NCBI RefSeq assembly: GCF_025766255.1
Contig: NW_026516713.1
Span: forward strand, 124,001-188,000
DNA from: Zychaea mexicana
Lineage: Eukaryota > Mucoromycota > Mucoromycetes > Mucorales > Lichtheimiaceae
Direction: 5' to 3'
DNA length: 64,000 nucleotides
A model generated the notes under the pieces. That model saw only the letters and a program-made list of their open reading frames with translations. It ran no database searches and was not told the origin of the DNA. A program made the position numbers and the translations under genes. Shown piece after piece: positions 47,417-60,263 of the stretch (within the stretch, counting starts at the first letter, position 1; every line of letters starts with the position of its first letter).

Positions 47417-47940
47417 ATTAGAGCTTTTATTTGATGTCAAACGCCGAAACGAAAACAGAAAATTTATGCAAGAGACGGACACTGCGATGTTGTTGTGGCT
47501 CTCGTGACATGTATGAATGATCGTTTCGTGACCAAATCCCGGGATGCATGTTGAAAGAGTCGTGTAGTACGAAGCATGTCGCTAATGCTAAGAAAGCAGG
47601 AAAAGAAGGTAAGTAGGATAACGGTACATACACTGTTCGTTATATTCTCGGGCCGATGACGTCAAATGCGAGAACGTATTTTGGCCCGCGGTGGATTTTT
47701 TCTGTATTTCATACGAATTCAGCATGACATAGTAATGAACAAACTCATGACATGACCAAAAAGAAAACATCATAGTTGTTTCCAGGGACCCTTTCCTTAG
47801 GGACCCTTTCCTTGTAATCTTCTCTTTCGCCAGCATGTCCGATAACGCAGTAGTTGGTACAACTAATTATTATTCGTCACATGCATTTCTTATCGAACAT
47901 AACGTGCATATATTCCTGAATAGATACTGCTGGTATTAAT
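47417..47940. other. intergenic with a 15-bp tandem duplication
   Basis: AGGGACCCTTTCCTT is repeated exactly and directly at 47784-47798 and 47799-47813. Otherwise no gene is seen; the first part is the FUN14 promoter. Confidence 0.55.
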
Positions 47941-47949
47941 TTGTATGTT

Positions 47950-50010
47950 TGTTGTGTACATTGTATATACGTACAAACAAACAACTGCATAGATCAGTGC
48001 GTAATTTCGCAGGACTGCAAGTTCGTGGCGTTTCTGAAACACCAACAAAAGAGCGACGTATTTAAAATTACAGCCGATCTACAACTACTACCACAAAACA
48101 TCATACAACTTTACCTACGACCGACGTGGAAAGTCGTCTTTCGTCCATACCGCAGTCTTATCCTATCTCTTCTGGAGATGGTGGGTCTGTTGCGGTGTCA
48201 TGGCTTGGAATATGTCGTGTTCATGAAGCGAAACAGTTACCATGGAAAAATACATTCCGACGGACAATGCTACTTCTTGCCCAAATACACTCGCTGTAGC
48301 TCAACCTAACACTGTACTCTTCGGCTACACCACGTAAAGCATAGATGAATCGCTTGGTCCGAGTTATAGATTTTCCGTTTTACACGACATGGCTCTGATT
48401 TCACTGAGAGTTTGCAGCGACATACCGAGCAAAGGATCCCATACAGCTGTGGTCAATAAAAGATGGCCGTCTTCTCGTGTCATTTGGGGTCATGTATTCC
48501 CTCCAGGAGCACGTATGGCTGTTTCATCGACAAGGCTTTTAATGACCCTTCATCAGCATAATTGGGTTCTGATATGCGACGTCGAAAGTGGTATTTAAAC
48601 CAACGAGTGGAGCGTGCATTGACCTGACCCAGCAATCAGCTTTCTAAACGATACTCACCTGGCATTTGTTTCTTATGGTCCTCGACGCTTACGACATGAG
48701 ATCTATCTAGAACTTTGGGATACAACGCCAGGATCTTTCATGTTGGTTAGGAGAAGTTTTTGAGGAATATATATCTGAAGGCGAAGATAAAGCTACAACA
48801 TTTGCGATGGATTTAGCAGCAGCAAATGGACTTTTGTGCTTGCAGATCGACACGTGAGAGCGAATTTTGCATCTCTGCGTACCCAAATACCGCCATTTGA
48901 TTGTCAACCTGCCGTTCCGCCATAAACAGACCAACGTGCGATGGTCCAATTTATTACAAGTTCATCATAGTCACGCCATCTCACCATGGATTACTACGTA
49001 TTTTATCGATACTCATCGTGTCCTTCGGGTCGGCCAATACTCCGTTCAATTGTGGATAGCTACAACAAAACGGCTATCAAGCGAAGATAATGAAAAAAAT
49101 GTTGCTACCGCTGCGGAGCCAGATTATAACCTCCACAGGTTGGTTTACATATTTTGCGTGCCTGAAATAAAGAGTTCACCAAATCAAAGAGTTCACCAAA
49201 TCAACAACTCGCCGTTGGAGCAGTAATCATTGTAATTATGATTACTGTTCTGCTAGTACACGGACATTACCACCAGAAATTAGCGCGTAACGCATCCGAT
49301 GGAAAAAAAATACAGTATAGCAGACATAGTGTTCTTCAAAAACGAGAGGTCCACAGTAAGCGTGCTGTCAAATATCAAAGGCTGGCAGGTATGCTAGCTC
49401 AAAATTTACTATCCCCATTCGTTAGTTCGCATGTATAGCATTCAGAATAAATCGCCTTTTCTTCTAGCCCCGTAAATTCGATCATATTTTTCGACAGACC
49501 AATCGCATGTTCATACATGCGATACAACATCATCCAAAATTCTTCAAGACGCCAGCTGGAAATGTTGTATTAGCCGGCCTTGTTCAGCATCCTAATTCAG
49601 CCCATTTGATGAAGCGAATGCTTATCAACAGCGATAACATGTAACTTATCCACGTAAAACCGGTGTCAAACATCACCGGTAAAGCTTATTGCTATGACCT
49701 GCCTACAATCATTACGAGTGCTTTAGCAAAGCTGTGTTTTGCGAATAATATGAAGACGCCCGGATACTAATCATTTACATGATCCAAGCGGCCAAAGTGT
49801 TTCATCCTGACTACTTGTGCACCTTGACGAACGCATTACCACTTTTATGCTCGAAATGTCCGGATATGGTGCTAGATTGGATGCACCAGCTATCCTATAT
49901 ACCGGTGACGCCACACTGTTATATCCTGGGTGTATCGCCCGACGCTATATTGGCACCAGGACGATCGCGACGTAATGCCACAACGCGCTTGACCGAGCTT
50001 TGATGATTTT
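47950..50010 (+). pseudogene. decayed large protein-coding gene
   Basis: Successive plus-strand segments read as protein in changing frames with many stops: KFVAFLKHQQKSDVFKITAD, then SGDGGSVAVSWLGICRVHEA, then SSTRLLMTLHQHNWVLICDV, then FIDTHRVLRVGQYSVQLWIA, then IQHHPKFFKTPAGNVVLAGL, then FHPDYLCTLTNALPLLCSKC. The order and even spacing suggest one long gene, eroded by indels rather than split by introns. The repeated strand-like blocks could fit a beta-propeller, but I cannot name the family. Confidence 0.55.
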
Positions 50011-51751
50011 CAACGACAAAGCAACTTCCACCATTTCAAAACCGGTACCACATCTCTACAAACAGCACTGTGTTGCCAGCAAGCATTTAGACGAGCTAGG
50101 TTTCCATTAGTTTGCCTAATCTATATCGCCAACCATGTTTTGTTTTCCGTCAACGTTGCATTCAGCGGGTCAATAGTACGACAACGGTTATTATGCTCAT
50201 TGTAAAGCGATTTTGTTATTGAAGAGAAACGCCACATATGGTTTTGCGGCTTGAGGTACTTGCGACTGCTTTACAACTACCTCTTCCTCGCTGCCATACT
50301 GCTTCCAGTTGTTGAAGCCATAGTCATACTTCCTGGGCGAGAATATCCAGTTATTATTTGGAGCTTCATTTCTGTGTTATGGATAGGTTGCTTTTATGTA
50401 GAAAATATTATTTGAAAGTAACGTTGTAAGTTGTTGGGTTGATGCATGTGCTATATCTGTTATTATGCTATGATTGCACTCGATGGTACGACTTTGGTTT
50501 ATAAAAATTCGGTAGGTATATATGATAGCTTATGCTGCTAGAAACATATGTACTGTATAACAAACAGATCAGTAGCAATTCACATATATTCTTTCACCAT
50601 TTAGTTAGGGAATCGTGTTCGAAATTGTAGTCCAAATCAGAAAACGGATGGCTTCATTGGCGCTTCTTTTACTCATCGTCCTCTGCACCTTCACCCACAC
50701 TTTTATCGATCTTTTACACAATGTCGAATACATAAAAGATGGGATATACTACTAAACCGTCCGGTGGAAAGAAGGCCGTTGGTCACCATACTGCCCATCA
50801 TATTCTCACACTCTACGACAATTATCTGCTGAACGTTCTGATGTAAAGTATACTTCTATTCACATCACTCCAGTTACGTATGTTACTAGTGTTGCTGTGC
50901 TTCCCTGTTAAATTCAATAACCGTGTTCGCCAATATATATAGCGTTTTAATAACGAGTACATATTGTTGATTCCATTATGATAAACGCAAAGGAAAACGA
51001 GTTTGGTAAGTACTTTTGTGCAAACGTTTTTCTGTTTACCTTACTTACGTATGTGATAATTTCATTGTTGATTTTACTGATTAATAATCGGTCAACTTCC
51101 TATTGATTAGGAATGCTTATTTGGCTGGTAAATATTGCTGTATTGATGCCTATGATATGTAGAGCATTAATTATATAAAGGTTCCACATATTCCTAACTT
51201 GAGTAGAGCCCTTGGCGGAAATCGAGCTGTTCTGGTGCCTTCTTGGGAACGGCAAAATCAACGATATCATCCTACGTATATCTACTACATTGCTTATCTC
51301 GAGACAATCCGCAATTACGACACGGAATATCGGTCTGAAGTACTTTTGAGCGAGGACGAGAGCCAATAAGGACTTAAGCATGTCTCTGCTATAAACCAGC
51401 AGTATTAGAATCCTTGTTTTCTAAATATTTACTTCGGGGGAACACATTAAAAATAGCACTCTACAAGTGTTCTACTGTGTACGCATACTAGTAAGTATTA
51501 CTACATCCACACTGTGGTTTTATAGATGTATTAATAGTATTCTTCGACATTTTTACAAAAATATAGTCTTCCCTAAAATTACAGGTGGTATAATTTATGT
51601 TACAAGCAGAAAATATGTTCTAGTAATATCTTCGCTAATGTTCGATTTTCTTGATATTCCGCTGGATCCCGTACACTATAAATGAATATAAACCAAAAGT
51701 AAAGCTGTTAAGCAATGGATGTCATTAAACATATTATTTGAAAAATGTAAC
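50010..51751. other. intergenic, no gene supported
   Basis: AT-rich. It may contain the eroded 3' end of the upstream pseudogene. No frame is credible on either strand. Confidence 0.4.
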
Positions 51752-54700
51752 CTACCGGGACAGGAGTTCATCAAATAAGGATTTACTCAAATCAAGATGC
51801 TCGGAACCATTATCTGACGACCATTTTACTTTTTCACTTTTAAAGTCCAACGTAGACCAATCCACTCCTTCTTGAACCACTTTAGGTAATGTAACGCTCT
51901 CATATGCTTGTTGATGGAATGTCTATACCACATCATATTAGATCGTCTTACAGCTTTAGCAAACATTTGTATCCTTAATATTGGAAAAAAGCAAATTTTA
52001 GTGCTTTAGCAATGGTTTACCCGAAGTATTAATAGTGGAGACAGGCGCTTCACAATAATTGTATACACTTCACGTTCGCTTTCCTCAGTTTCGTTTTCAA
52101 AAAGTTCGTCTGTTAATCTGATTATAACATATGATGGTTCAATTGCACTGATCGAACAAGTTATTTTTGCCGATAACATTTATGAAAGGATAGACTTACT
52201 TCGTCTGGTCTTTCATAATATGCAAACAGCGAATGATGACAGTCCAAATTGCTTCTGGATGGTTGTTTCCAATTCCATGAGATATGTTTTTCCAAGCGTC
52301 AATAAATGTACCGTCATTGGGTGCAGAGTAACTGCTGTAGACTAGCTGCCCTAGCCCATTTTGAACTGCTTCATCGGTAGCCTACAATAAAAATTCAATA
52401 TCGCATATTGAATATTTAGGTGTTCATTCACATATCTATCATATCCTGACTAACCTTCATAACCCATAACTGTAATACGGACAAAACTTCTGCTGCAAAC
52501 CTTTGGACCTCTACAGATGGTCAAGTAGTGAGTATATATTACAATAATTTTGCTAACTGCCACTATTTGTTACTTACCATCATCGCTTAAAGTCGGATCA
52601 TTTGTTCCCTCAACAGGTGACGAACTTGTGGCAACAATATCAGCAGGTGATGTGAGCGATTTTTTGTGAGAATTAACCTCGGGGAATCTTTTCGTGCTCT
52701 TAAAGTATCTACACTCTTTTCGATTTAGTGCTCGCGAAAAGAAAAGAAATATTGATTGATTGTGTTTGTGTCGAGTGTTACCTGATCATGCCCACAAAGA
52801 CTAAAACGCCGTCACCATTCGACCAAGTCTTTGCCATTAATGCCTTGGCAATCAATGCTTTACACACTTGGTTGGCCCTCGGATTAGGGTCGTGGGCCAT
52901 TTTAATCAATCGAAATATCAAACTACGCAAATCTCCCCTTGTTGTTCAGCCTCTTTTTTTACGTATATAGAAAGTAATATTAAGTGTGTGTATATCTTGG
53001 TATATAGTAAGCTTACCAGCAATATCCATAAACCGAATGAGGACTTTGCAGGCAAGGTCATTGGTTGCTACAAATTTTAAGAGCTCATCGACGATGGGGC
53101 AACTACAATAAAAGAAAGGTTATCATTTTTGAGAAATCCTCGTTATTATATGATTAATCCACTGAACAAAAATGAAACAATAATATACCTGATGTTAAAA
53201 GCATCCTTTGATGAATCCCGTTCCAATTCTGTAACAAGGTCGTTGAGCATATCACCTGCTTTTACGTTCGAATTTCCAACAGCAGATACAAGTACTTGTA
53301 CTGCTTCGCTTGAGAATACTACTGAGTGTGGAAGCTTATCCAAAGCAATGTCGCCCTTGAGGGCTGCCTCGATTACTTTCTTCGATACTGTACTGGGAAC
53401 ATGCTCTGTATTCACAAGGTGTGGAGCATGTACTATTGTCTGGCTAATAAGTGTCTTCCCGCAGGTCTCAAAAGGACAGGGCAGTGATTGTTCCATCTAC
53501 GTGAAATAGTTGAGTCATACAAAATAGACAATTTTGAAATTCGAATTGAGACTCGTTACCATGTCAACAAGGCTGGCATATATTCGTTCCTTGATATCTC
53601 GTTCCTCCAAAGACAGCAGTCTGTCACCTCCATTAACTATCCATTGGGACTTTTGCAACAGCGCAACACAAATGATATTCAGATACCGTACTAATGGATC
53701 GCTTTCCTACAATTGTATAGTAGTACCATAAGTATAATGCATGTGTAAAACAAACCATTGTTTTAGCTACCTCTTGCAAACAAGCCAATTGCTTCTTGAC
53801 AGCCAATGGTTTTTTAGATACGATGTTTTTCGAGATTAAAAGGGCAGATATACTGCTCCATGCTTTGTTGATGCGCTTATACAAGTCTTGATCCAAAGTG
53901 TTTTAATAAGAAATTCACAGATTCATGTATTCTATCCTTAATCCCCTTACTTCGGTTAGATATTGCTCTTTTGGCGCACGCTGTGAATATTTGCAGCTCA
54001 TTCCATGCAGACGTGGCAATTGGATCAAAAGGGTACCACTTATATAACGGATCAGTTAGTAATTATATAAGTGTCTTTGAACGCTGTCCATGCAAGAACA
54101 AGAAATAATGATGTACCTTTCTCATAACAGAAAAGATATCCTGAATGTATTCCCAGGTTTCTTCAATTCCGTTCCAATCATCTTCATGCTCTTCAATGAC
54201 CTGAATCATTAATCCAGTGTTTTCCTTGTTGGATTTTTTCGGTTGTAAGGCCTGTCTTGAGCAGGCAAGTACTGCATCACAAGCGATACATGCAGTCATC
54301 GTAGGCTTCTCACTATACATACATATACATATCGGCACAGTCAACAACTTTTACCCTTCTTTCTTTGCCCTCGCACACCCATAGTGTATACACCTTTTTA
54401 TTCCATTATGACGTTACCCATATTGTTGTGCGAGTCGTACTAGGTCCGGGATAAATTCGTCGACAGCCACACTTTCCAGCAATAAAGCAGCTGCCAAATG
54501 CGCACGCTTATCGCCCGACTGCAATTCATGCGTCTTTAAGAATGACCGAAAATTAGCCTTGTGACGAGAATGTAAAAGGACATATTGTGCCAGTCGTAAA
54601 GCTGCCTTGGCTTGAGTACTCTTAGGCTTCAGGAACTACAACAGTGTTTTTTACGAAGCGTTACTTTCGTCCATGTATGCGAGCAATATGCTGCCTCCCT

Positions 54701-55101
54701 CCTTCCCACTTTGCCTGTTTTTTTAATCGTACTTGATCTTTCAAAGGATCGTATATATCTTCGAAACGCGGTGTCTCAAGATATTCATCGATTGAGTACA
54801 GTGCGCGTGCAATTGGTGCTATTCATCGTACGCGTGTTAATGTCTGTAGTTACTGTTTGTCTCTGGCAAAGAAAATGAGAGGTGATCCAGCAAGAAAATA
54901 AAAAAAGCAACATTTACAGTCTCTGGTAGGTTTGTTGATCGCGTGTTGGAAAGCTTCTTCTTTAACGTGTAGTAATGTGTGAACAGCTTTGCCTAAGGGC
55001 ATAACCTGCAATTTTGTCTCATGAATCTCAGGTCCCTTGCTAGATTCTTCTTCATCGTAAATGCCATTGGGTACAACTATTTCCGGTAGTCTCAGGTCCA
55101 T
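51752..55101 (-). CDS. unidentified large helical-repeat-like protein, about 748 aa
   Basis: Fifteen exons splice in phase with GT-AG borders: complement 55101-54918, 54818-54665, 54618-54418, 54312-54117, 54038-53951, 53886-53771, 53706-53560, 53496-53189, 53102-53017, 52932-52782, 52687-52578, 52510-52455, 52381-52200, 52117-52021 and 51922-51752. The product is almost entirely alpha-helical in pattern, with repeated Leu/Ala helices (AALRLAQYVLLHSRHKANF, HLAAALLLESVAVDEFIPDL, ACIACDAVLACSRQAL, FAAEVLSVLQLWVMK), like a HEAT/ARM solenoid. No enzyme motif or membrane span was seen. Exon 3 could end at a stop at 54414 if the GTAACG donor at 54417 were skipped. An in-frame upstream exon (ATG at 55264, donor GTATGG) could add 18 residues. 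I do not recognise the family. Confidence 0.65.
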
Positions 55102-55269
55102 AATGAACTTTTGGTCTCAACGCAAACACGCACAGGCATAAAAAATATATATCACAGTTTGGGCAGAGCAAGCGGAACGCAATTTCTCTGTTTGATTTAA
55201 TGACCCATACGAAGCAGAATCTTTTGCTTTGCTGTAACTGAGGGATAGAAATATCTTTCTTCATGGCAA

Positions 55270-57660
55270 ACTACTATGCACTTACAAAGTAGTACTAAAA
55301 ATTTATGTGGGCAGTACGACTTCTTCTTTGTAACCAGCAGCTTCATGGGATCACACAGAAATATTCTCTATCACCATTATCCCAAATATATCCAGTTTGA
55401 GCTGACGCCTATGGGCTGAACCAAATACTTGGCTGCATGTTCTTGTCTACTGATCAAACACAAAATGTACGGACCTGGTTTGATCTGTTGACGGTCGCAC
55501 AGGCAGTACCTATTCTCAAGGTCAAACTTGTAGAGAATGAAATACACATCTCTTTAATAGATTTCATTTGTCGGCCGATTGTTGGACGCAGTCTATCTTT
55601 CCATGAGTATGATCCCCGGTTTCTCTGAAGGTTTTGGCCGGAGCACAAACTTAATATTTTATGTGTGATGATGATGGTGATGATGGCGATAGGGGAACCA
55701 ACACCGGGTACTTGCAACTTTGATCTAATCATTTTGACTTTACACCAGATAGGTCGAATATGAGAGTACATATGAGATGTTGAAGTATTGCCAATTACTT
55801 GATTAAGAATCGACAAACTACTAACAGCTGTTTACAAATTCTACGGAGCTATGTATCATTATGTACGAATCAGCAACTCGATTGAGAAGAGTGGTGGCGA
55901 TAGTGGCAAGGATTTCCATGTGTACAACTGTTTGTAAATGCTTAGCTTAGCTATATCCCAAGCCATTAAAAGCTTTTTCATTTCTTACAACAATGATATA
56001 ATCCGACGGAACATAGCCACTATATGTATCAGCTGTTGTCTTTCTTTTGCTATGTTTTTGAATGAAGCAACAACAAAGTAGTCTTTGCTGTCATATTGCA
56101 CGATTACTCGGATAGACCTTTTTAGACCAAAGGTCCAGGGTAGCTTTTTTTTTTAGAATGATGACAGCAATTGACGACGACGCCCTGTGTGGTGTATGTA
56201 CGGTATACATGGTAGACTTTTCGTTTATCCATCGTTGTCGGTACTTTCCGTCTATTCGTTCGCTTTTGCAGTTCCGTTCATCCGCGCGTCCAAAAGGAGA
56301 TCTGCCAAATAAAAGCGCGCTCTAGCAAATACAACAAGCCAGATGATCTTTCCGTGCGTGTCTGTGTGTCTTGAAATCAGAATTTGGATAATCACGCTAC
56401 TTTTGGAGCCATGAAAGGGGCATCGTCTATTAGTAGGTTGACGGGGAGTGTGGGTGGATATGCCTCTTTTTGGATGTATATTGTAATCAAATATTATGGC
56501 ATGGGAAAAGCCAGATGACGCGTGAGTATATGTGCGGTTGTTGTGTGCGTGTGGCTCTTCTTCATCCAAGTTAGTGAGTGTATGATGGATCGCTGGCTCA
56601 AACCTTGTTTTTTCTGTTGAATCCGCTTTCGAAGCAAATTTCCCATGAACTACTAACAGAGATAATATGAACAAAACCGGGAAGAATCAACCTTAGTATG
56701 CCGTTGATCATTTTCTGGTAATTGAATGGAGATCAGACAGAAAAAATTGGATTGTGGGTAGCAATGATGGTACATAGCTGCAGCACTACTAGTTGTTATT
56801 ACCGCGACCCTCGGGGCTGATGATAATTTAAACGATAGCCGTATATATCGCAGGCGACTAACTGACGCGTACATTGTTTCTATTTTGCTGCTGCCCATTG
56901 TACATGATACGCCTGAAAGCGTTCGATCACCGAGGTTCGGTGGTCGTTTAACCGGGTGGGCAGTTCAATCCTGTTGGCTAGAAAAGGCGATTTTTTGTTA
57001 GCTCGGAAAGTTCTCCTTGATCTGTGGGAAAGAGAGCTTGCCTGTTATAGGGTTGATGAGAAAATCGAAGACAGGGAAAAAAAGAGCGAAAAGGATGCTG
57101 TCAAACTGTTCGAAAGCAAAAAACGAGGAGGGCGAAAGAGAAAAACGTGGGAGTTTGCTTAGAAAGCTGAATCATAGGCAGCGGTCACCAAGGCGACACA
57201 AAGGGCTCTTATCGTTTCGAATTCTTGGCTGAGATAAATCATTGGTATAATTCACTCATTTGTCCAGGTTATAAGTCGCGATTTTACCCCAGATACGGGA
57301 TGGAGCTTGAAAAGGTAAAGTTTCGGAGGGACAAAAATATAGAGCTTTGTGGTGGTAACAGTGTACGTGTGTTCTTTGAGAAAATACAAAGTATTTCGTT
57401 TTTTTTTTTTGGCAGTTTGCTCCTAGTGGGAGGGAAGTAAACTACATTTTTTGACAGGTTGTAAGTTATTGTCTATAACGGGTGGAACTCGACCCTGTGT
57501 ATGTGAATTCCTGCATTTTACAGCGACTTTGGGAAGTATATTCCTTACTAGATTGTTCCTTTTTCCCTCGCCACCCATTAAAAGTGAGATGCCAAATCGG
57601 GTAAGGCTGAGTTATATAGCCAGGAAATTGTGGGGAAAGCCGAGCGACTTGTGCAACAAT
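55270..57660. other. intergenic, no gene supported
   Basis: Frames are short and mostly lack an ATG. The longest (minus, 56674-56252) begins at TTG and has no domain. A GTTCAATCC string near 56967 resembles a tRNA B box, but no cloverleaf can be drawn. Confidence 0.4.
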
Positions 57661-57670
57661 CATCAATTTG

Positions 57671-57678
57671 TATAAAAG
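57671..57678 (+). promoter_or_regulatory. TATA box of the GPR1/FUN34/YaaH gene
   Basis: TTGTATAAAAGCAA lies about 105 bp upstream of the ATG at 57782. Confidence 0.6.
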
Positions 57679-57781
57679 CAATAACTGTTTGGTCAAAGTC
57701 TTTTGTTTTTCGTTCGGTACAAACACAAACGTCCGCTTTTCCTCTTTCGAAACCACTCTCTTATTTTCATCCATTATCGCC

Positions 57782-58483
57782 ATGAGCCCTCAGAAAGCCG
57801 AAGTCGAACACCACGAAGGCAGCATTGTCCTTGATGTCGAGAAGAGTGCCGGTTCCAGCCACTCCCACCAGCACGCTGAACCTTTCTGCAACGTCCCCGA
57901 ACACGCAAAGAAGGTGTCCAACCCTATGGCCATTGGTTTCGGTGCTTTTGCTCTTGGAGCTTTCCTTGTCGGCATTACGAACGCTGGCATTGTCACCGAG
58001 CTTCCTCAGGGCGTCCTTGGCGTTGCACTCGGTTTTTCGGGCATGGGCCAATTCGTCTGCGGTATCTTTGAAATGGTTGCAGGCAACACCTTTGCTGCCA
58101 CCACCATGCTCACATACGCCGGTTTCTGGATTTCGTACGGTGTCATGTTCAGCTCGGGTGCAGGCTTTATGACCGCGGTCACGGCCGCAGGTGAAGAGGG
58201 TATGCACGAACTCCACCATGTCATCGGTCTCTGGCAAATTGCATTCGCTGTCCCATCGTTAGTATTCTTCATTGGCACCTTCAAGCAGCCCTGGATTATT
58301 CGATTAGTCTTGCTCCAAGTGTTCTTGACCTTCTTCTTCGGTGGTCTCGGCGGTCTCACTGGTGTCGCTGGCTTGACCAAGGCTGGTGCCTGGGTCTCAT
58401 TCACTCTTTCGCTCACTGCTTGGTACGTCATGACCGCCATCCTCTGGGCTGAGGAGAAAGTTATGAACTTGCCTTTCTTCTAA
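57782..58483 (+). CDS. GPR1/FUN34/YaaH-family acetate transporter
   Basis: Intronless, 233 residues; the ATG at 57782 is the first in frame after the TATA box. The family comprises six-span acetate/succinate (and in yeast ammonium-linked) transporters of the plasma membrane. Residues 1-45 are hydrophilic with a His-rich patch (SSHSHQHAEPF). Six hydrophobic spans follow, with family blocks QGVLGVALGFSGMGQFVCGI, MLTYAGFWISYGVM, HHVIGLWQIAF and FFFGGLGGLTGVAGLTKAGA. The family signature NPAPLGL at the first span is NPMAIGF here (residues 47-53), a clear divergence. Codon use is strongly biased to C-ending codons, unlike its neighbours, which suggests high expression. Confidence 0.92.
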   Translation: MSPQKAEVEHHEGSIVLDVEKSAGSSHSHQHAEPFCNVPEHAKKVSNPMAIGFGAFALGAFLVGITNAGIVTELPQGVLGVALGFSGMGQFVCGIFEMVAGNTFAATTMLTYAGFWISYGVMFSSGAGFMTAVTAAGEEGMHELHHVIGLWQIAFAVPSLVFFIGTFKQPWIIRLVLLQVFLTFFFGGLGGLTGVAGLTKAGAWVSFTLSLTAWYVMTAILWAEEKVMNLPFF

Positions 58484-60263
58484 AAGATGAAACCCGATGA
58501 ACGCTGGACGTACTATCTACTCTCTATATCGAGCAACAAAAAGAATCCGTATATTGTTTCTATTAAACCCATAAAAAGCATGCCACATTGATTTTTCGAC
58601 TACTACTACTACCACTAGTGTCCTCTACTGTCTTCGTCATCAGTGGCTGTCTATTGTATAGTTTCTTACTCTTTACCACTACTACTTTTATCTAATACTA
58701 CTTTGAACACCCTATAGTTATTACATTTTCATTGTCTGTAAAGCATCGCATTTCATAATGCAATGCTCACTCTGTACTATAAATATATAACCACGCAGAT
58801 ACTCTCTCTCTCTCTCTCTATCTTTGTTTAGCTATTATCCATACTAGCAATTTGATATCCTGAAATAAATACATCACATTTACGTAAATACAATCAATCG
58901 AGCATTTATCATGTATAGATCAAGTGGATAACAGAGCGGGAGATAGCGGGACTTGACAGGTGGATCTCATTGGAACTTAAAAATCTAAACCGTGAGAACT
59001 CTCTGACGGCGTCGGTGATGGGCGACGATAGCTACGCACATGCGTTTGGTTGTCCAACAAGCCCATTTTTCTCTCGATTCTCTGTGCCACCATCCTTGTA
59101 AAAATTTTTTTGGGTGTCATTGTCTTCCCCCTCACCCAGTGACCAATACTTCTTTTGTGAAATCCCATACATACACTGATCAGGACAAAGCGCTTACTGC
59201 CCTCGTCAATGTACGACCTTTAGCACACAGCTATACTACTGTTTATCGACTCTTCCGTGTTCTTCTTTAAGAAGTGATTTATGACTACGCTATACAATTG
59301 AGCCCGTTCGCACGAAGCTGATATCCTCTACTAAGTATTAAATATCCAGAAAATGGTATACTGCTTACAAAAACCGGCTAATAATTCTTGGCGGGCGGCG
59401 CATTGACAGTTATGCAGTCAGGCCGAATTACATTAGCGCTACGCCGGATACATGTGGAAAACAGTACTATTTCATAGTGCACCTGTCAACTCTCTTTTCT
59501 GACATTACAAATACCGACGAAAACGGTATTTCCATAAATCATTTTCTACACAGTTATGCAATATTCTTCAGTGTTACATTTCATGTTTCTGTATGACAAC
59601 ATACCCTGGGCCACCGGAAACCAAGCAGTACATCAGCCGAAAGTAAAAACACCGCTTCTTATGTAATACATGCTCGGTGTACCTATCTATCAAGGGCTGT
59701 CGTACATATGAAATTGCCTTTTTTTACTTCCTCGATAAGATCAACTTAAATTCTTTTGTTATATGATTTAGTGTATATTAAATCAATTGATATCATGAGC
59801 ACTTTGATGTTTTTTATTTCACTACATAGGAAGTACGTAGCCTAGCATTAAAGCGGGTAGTATAATACCTCTCAAACACAATAGCAGATGTCCCTTTAAT
59901 TGTAGGTAGCACACACACTGTGTACATATTTGGCGTTATCAATCCATATATGCAGTGTGTGTGAATTCACTGGCGACAAAAATGGTAAGTTTATGTAACC
60001 ACCAGCACTGACCCTACCATGCATTATTCTTTTCCCACACTGAGAGCGACAGGACGACAAAGTCAGCAATACTCGTCGTGAATAGTATGTAACACATTCT
60101 GTTCAATTGCCGTCTAGATGTCCGTACTTTAATGCTTTTTGCAATCTTTGAACAGCATCAGATTACAACCTTAAATTTCCGACGCATTCAGATGCAAGCT
60201 TTTTTTTGTTGGATGAACTGCTCGACTGAAGTGAGCGTTTCATTGCGTTTTACACTTTTGTCG
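58484..60263. other. intergenic
   Basis: The beginning is the 3' UTR of the transporter, with ACT and CT repeats ((CT)n at 58802-58819). An 11-bp inverted repeat, CACACACACTG at 59910-59920 and CAGTGTGTGTG at 59953-59963, lies mid-way. No gene was supported. Confidence 0.45.

Noticed and set aside
54414..55101. Separate 180-residue gene ending at TAA 54414
   Set aside because: Skipping that stop with the GTAACG donor joins it in phase to the downstream helical exons on the same strand, so one gene is more likely.
56252..56674. 140-codon minus-strand frame
   Set aside because: Begins at TTG, has no ATG near the start and no domain.
56925..57005. tRNA-like boxes (TGGTCGTTTAACCGG and AGTTCAATCC)
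   Set aside because: No acceptor or anticodon stem can be paired; spacing is wrong for a tRNA.
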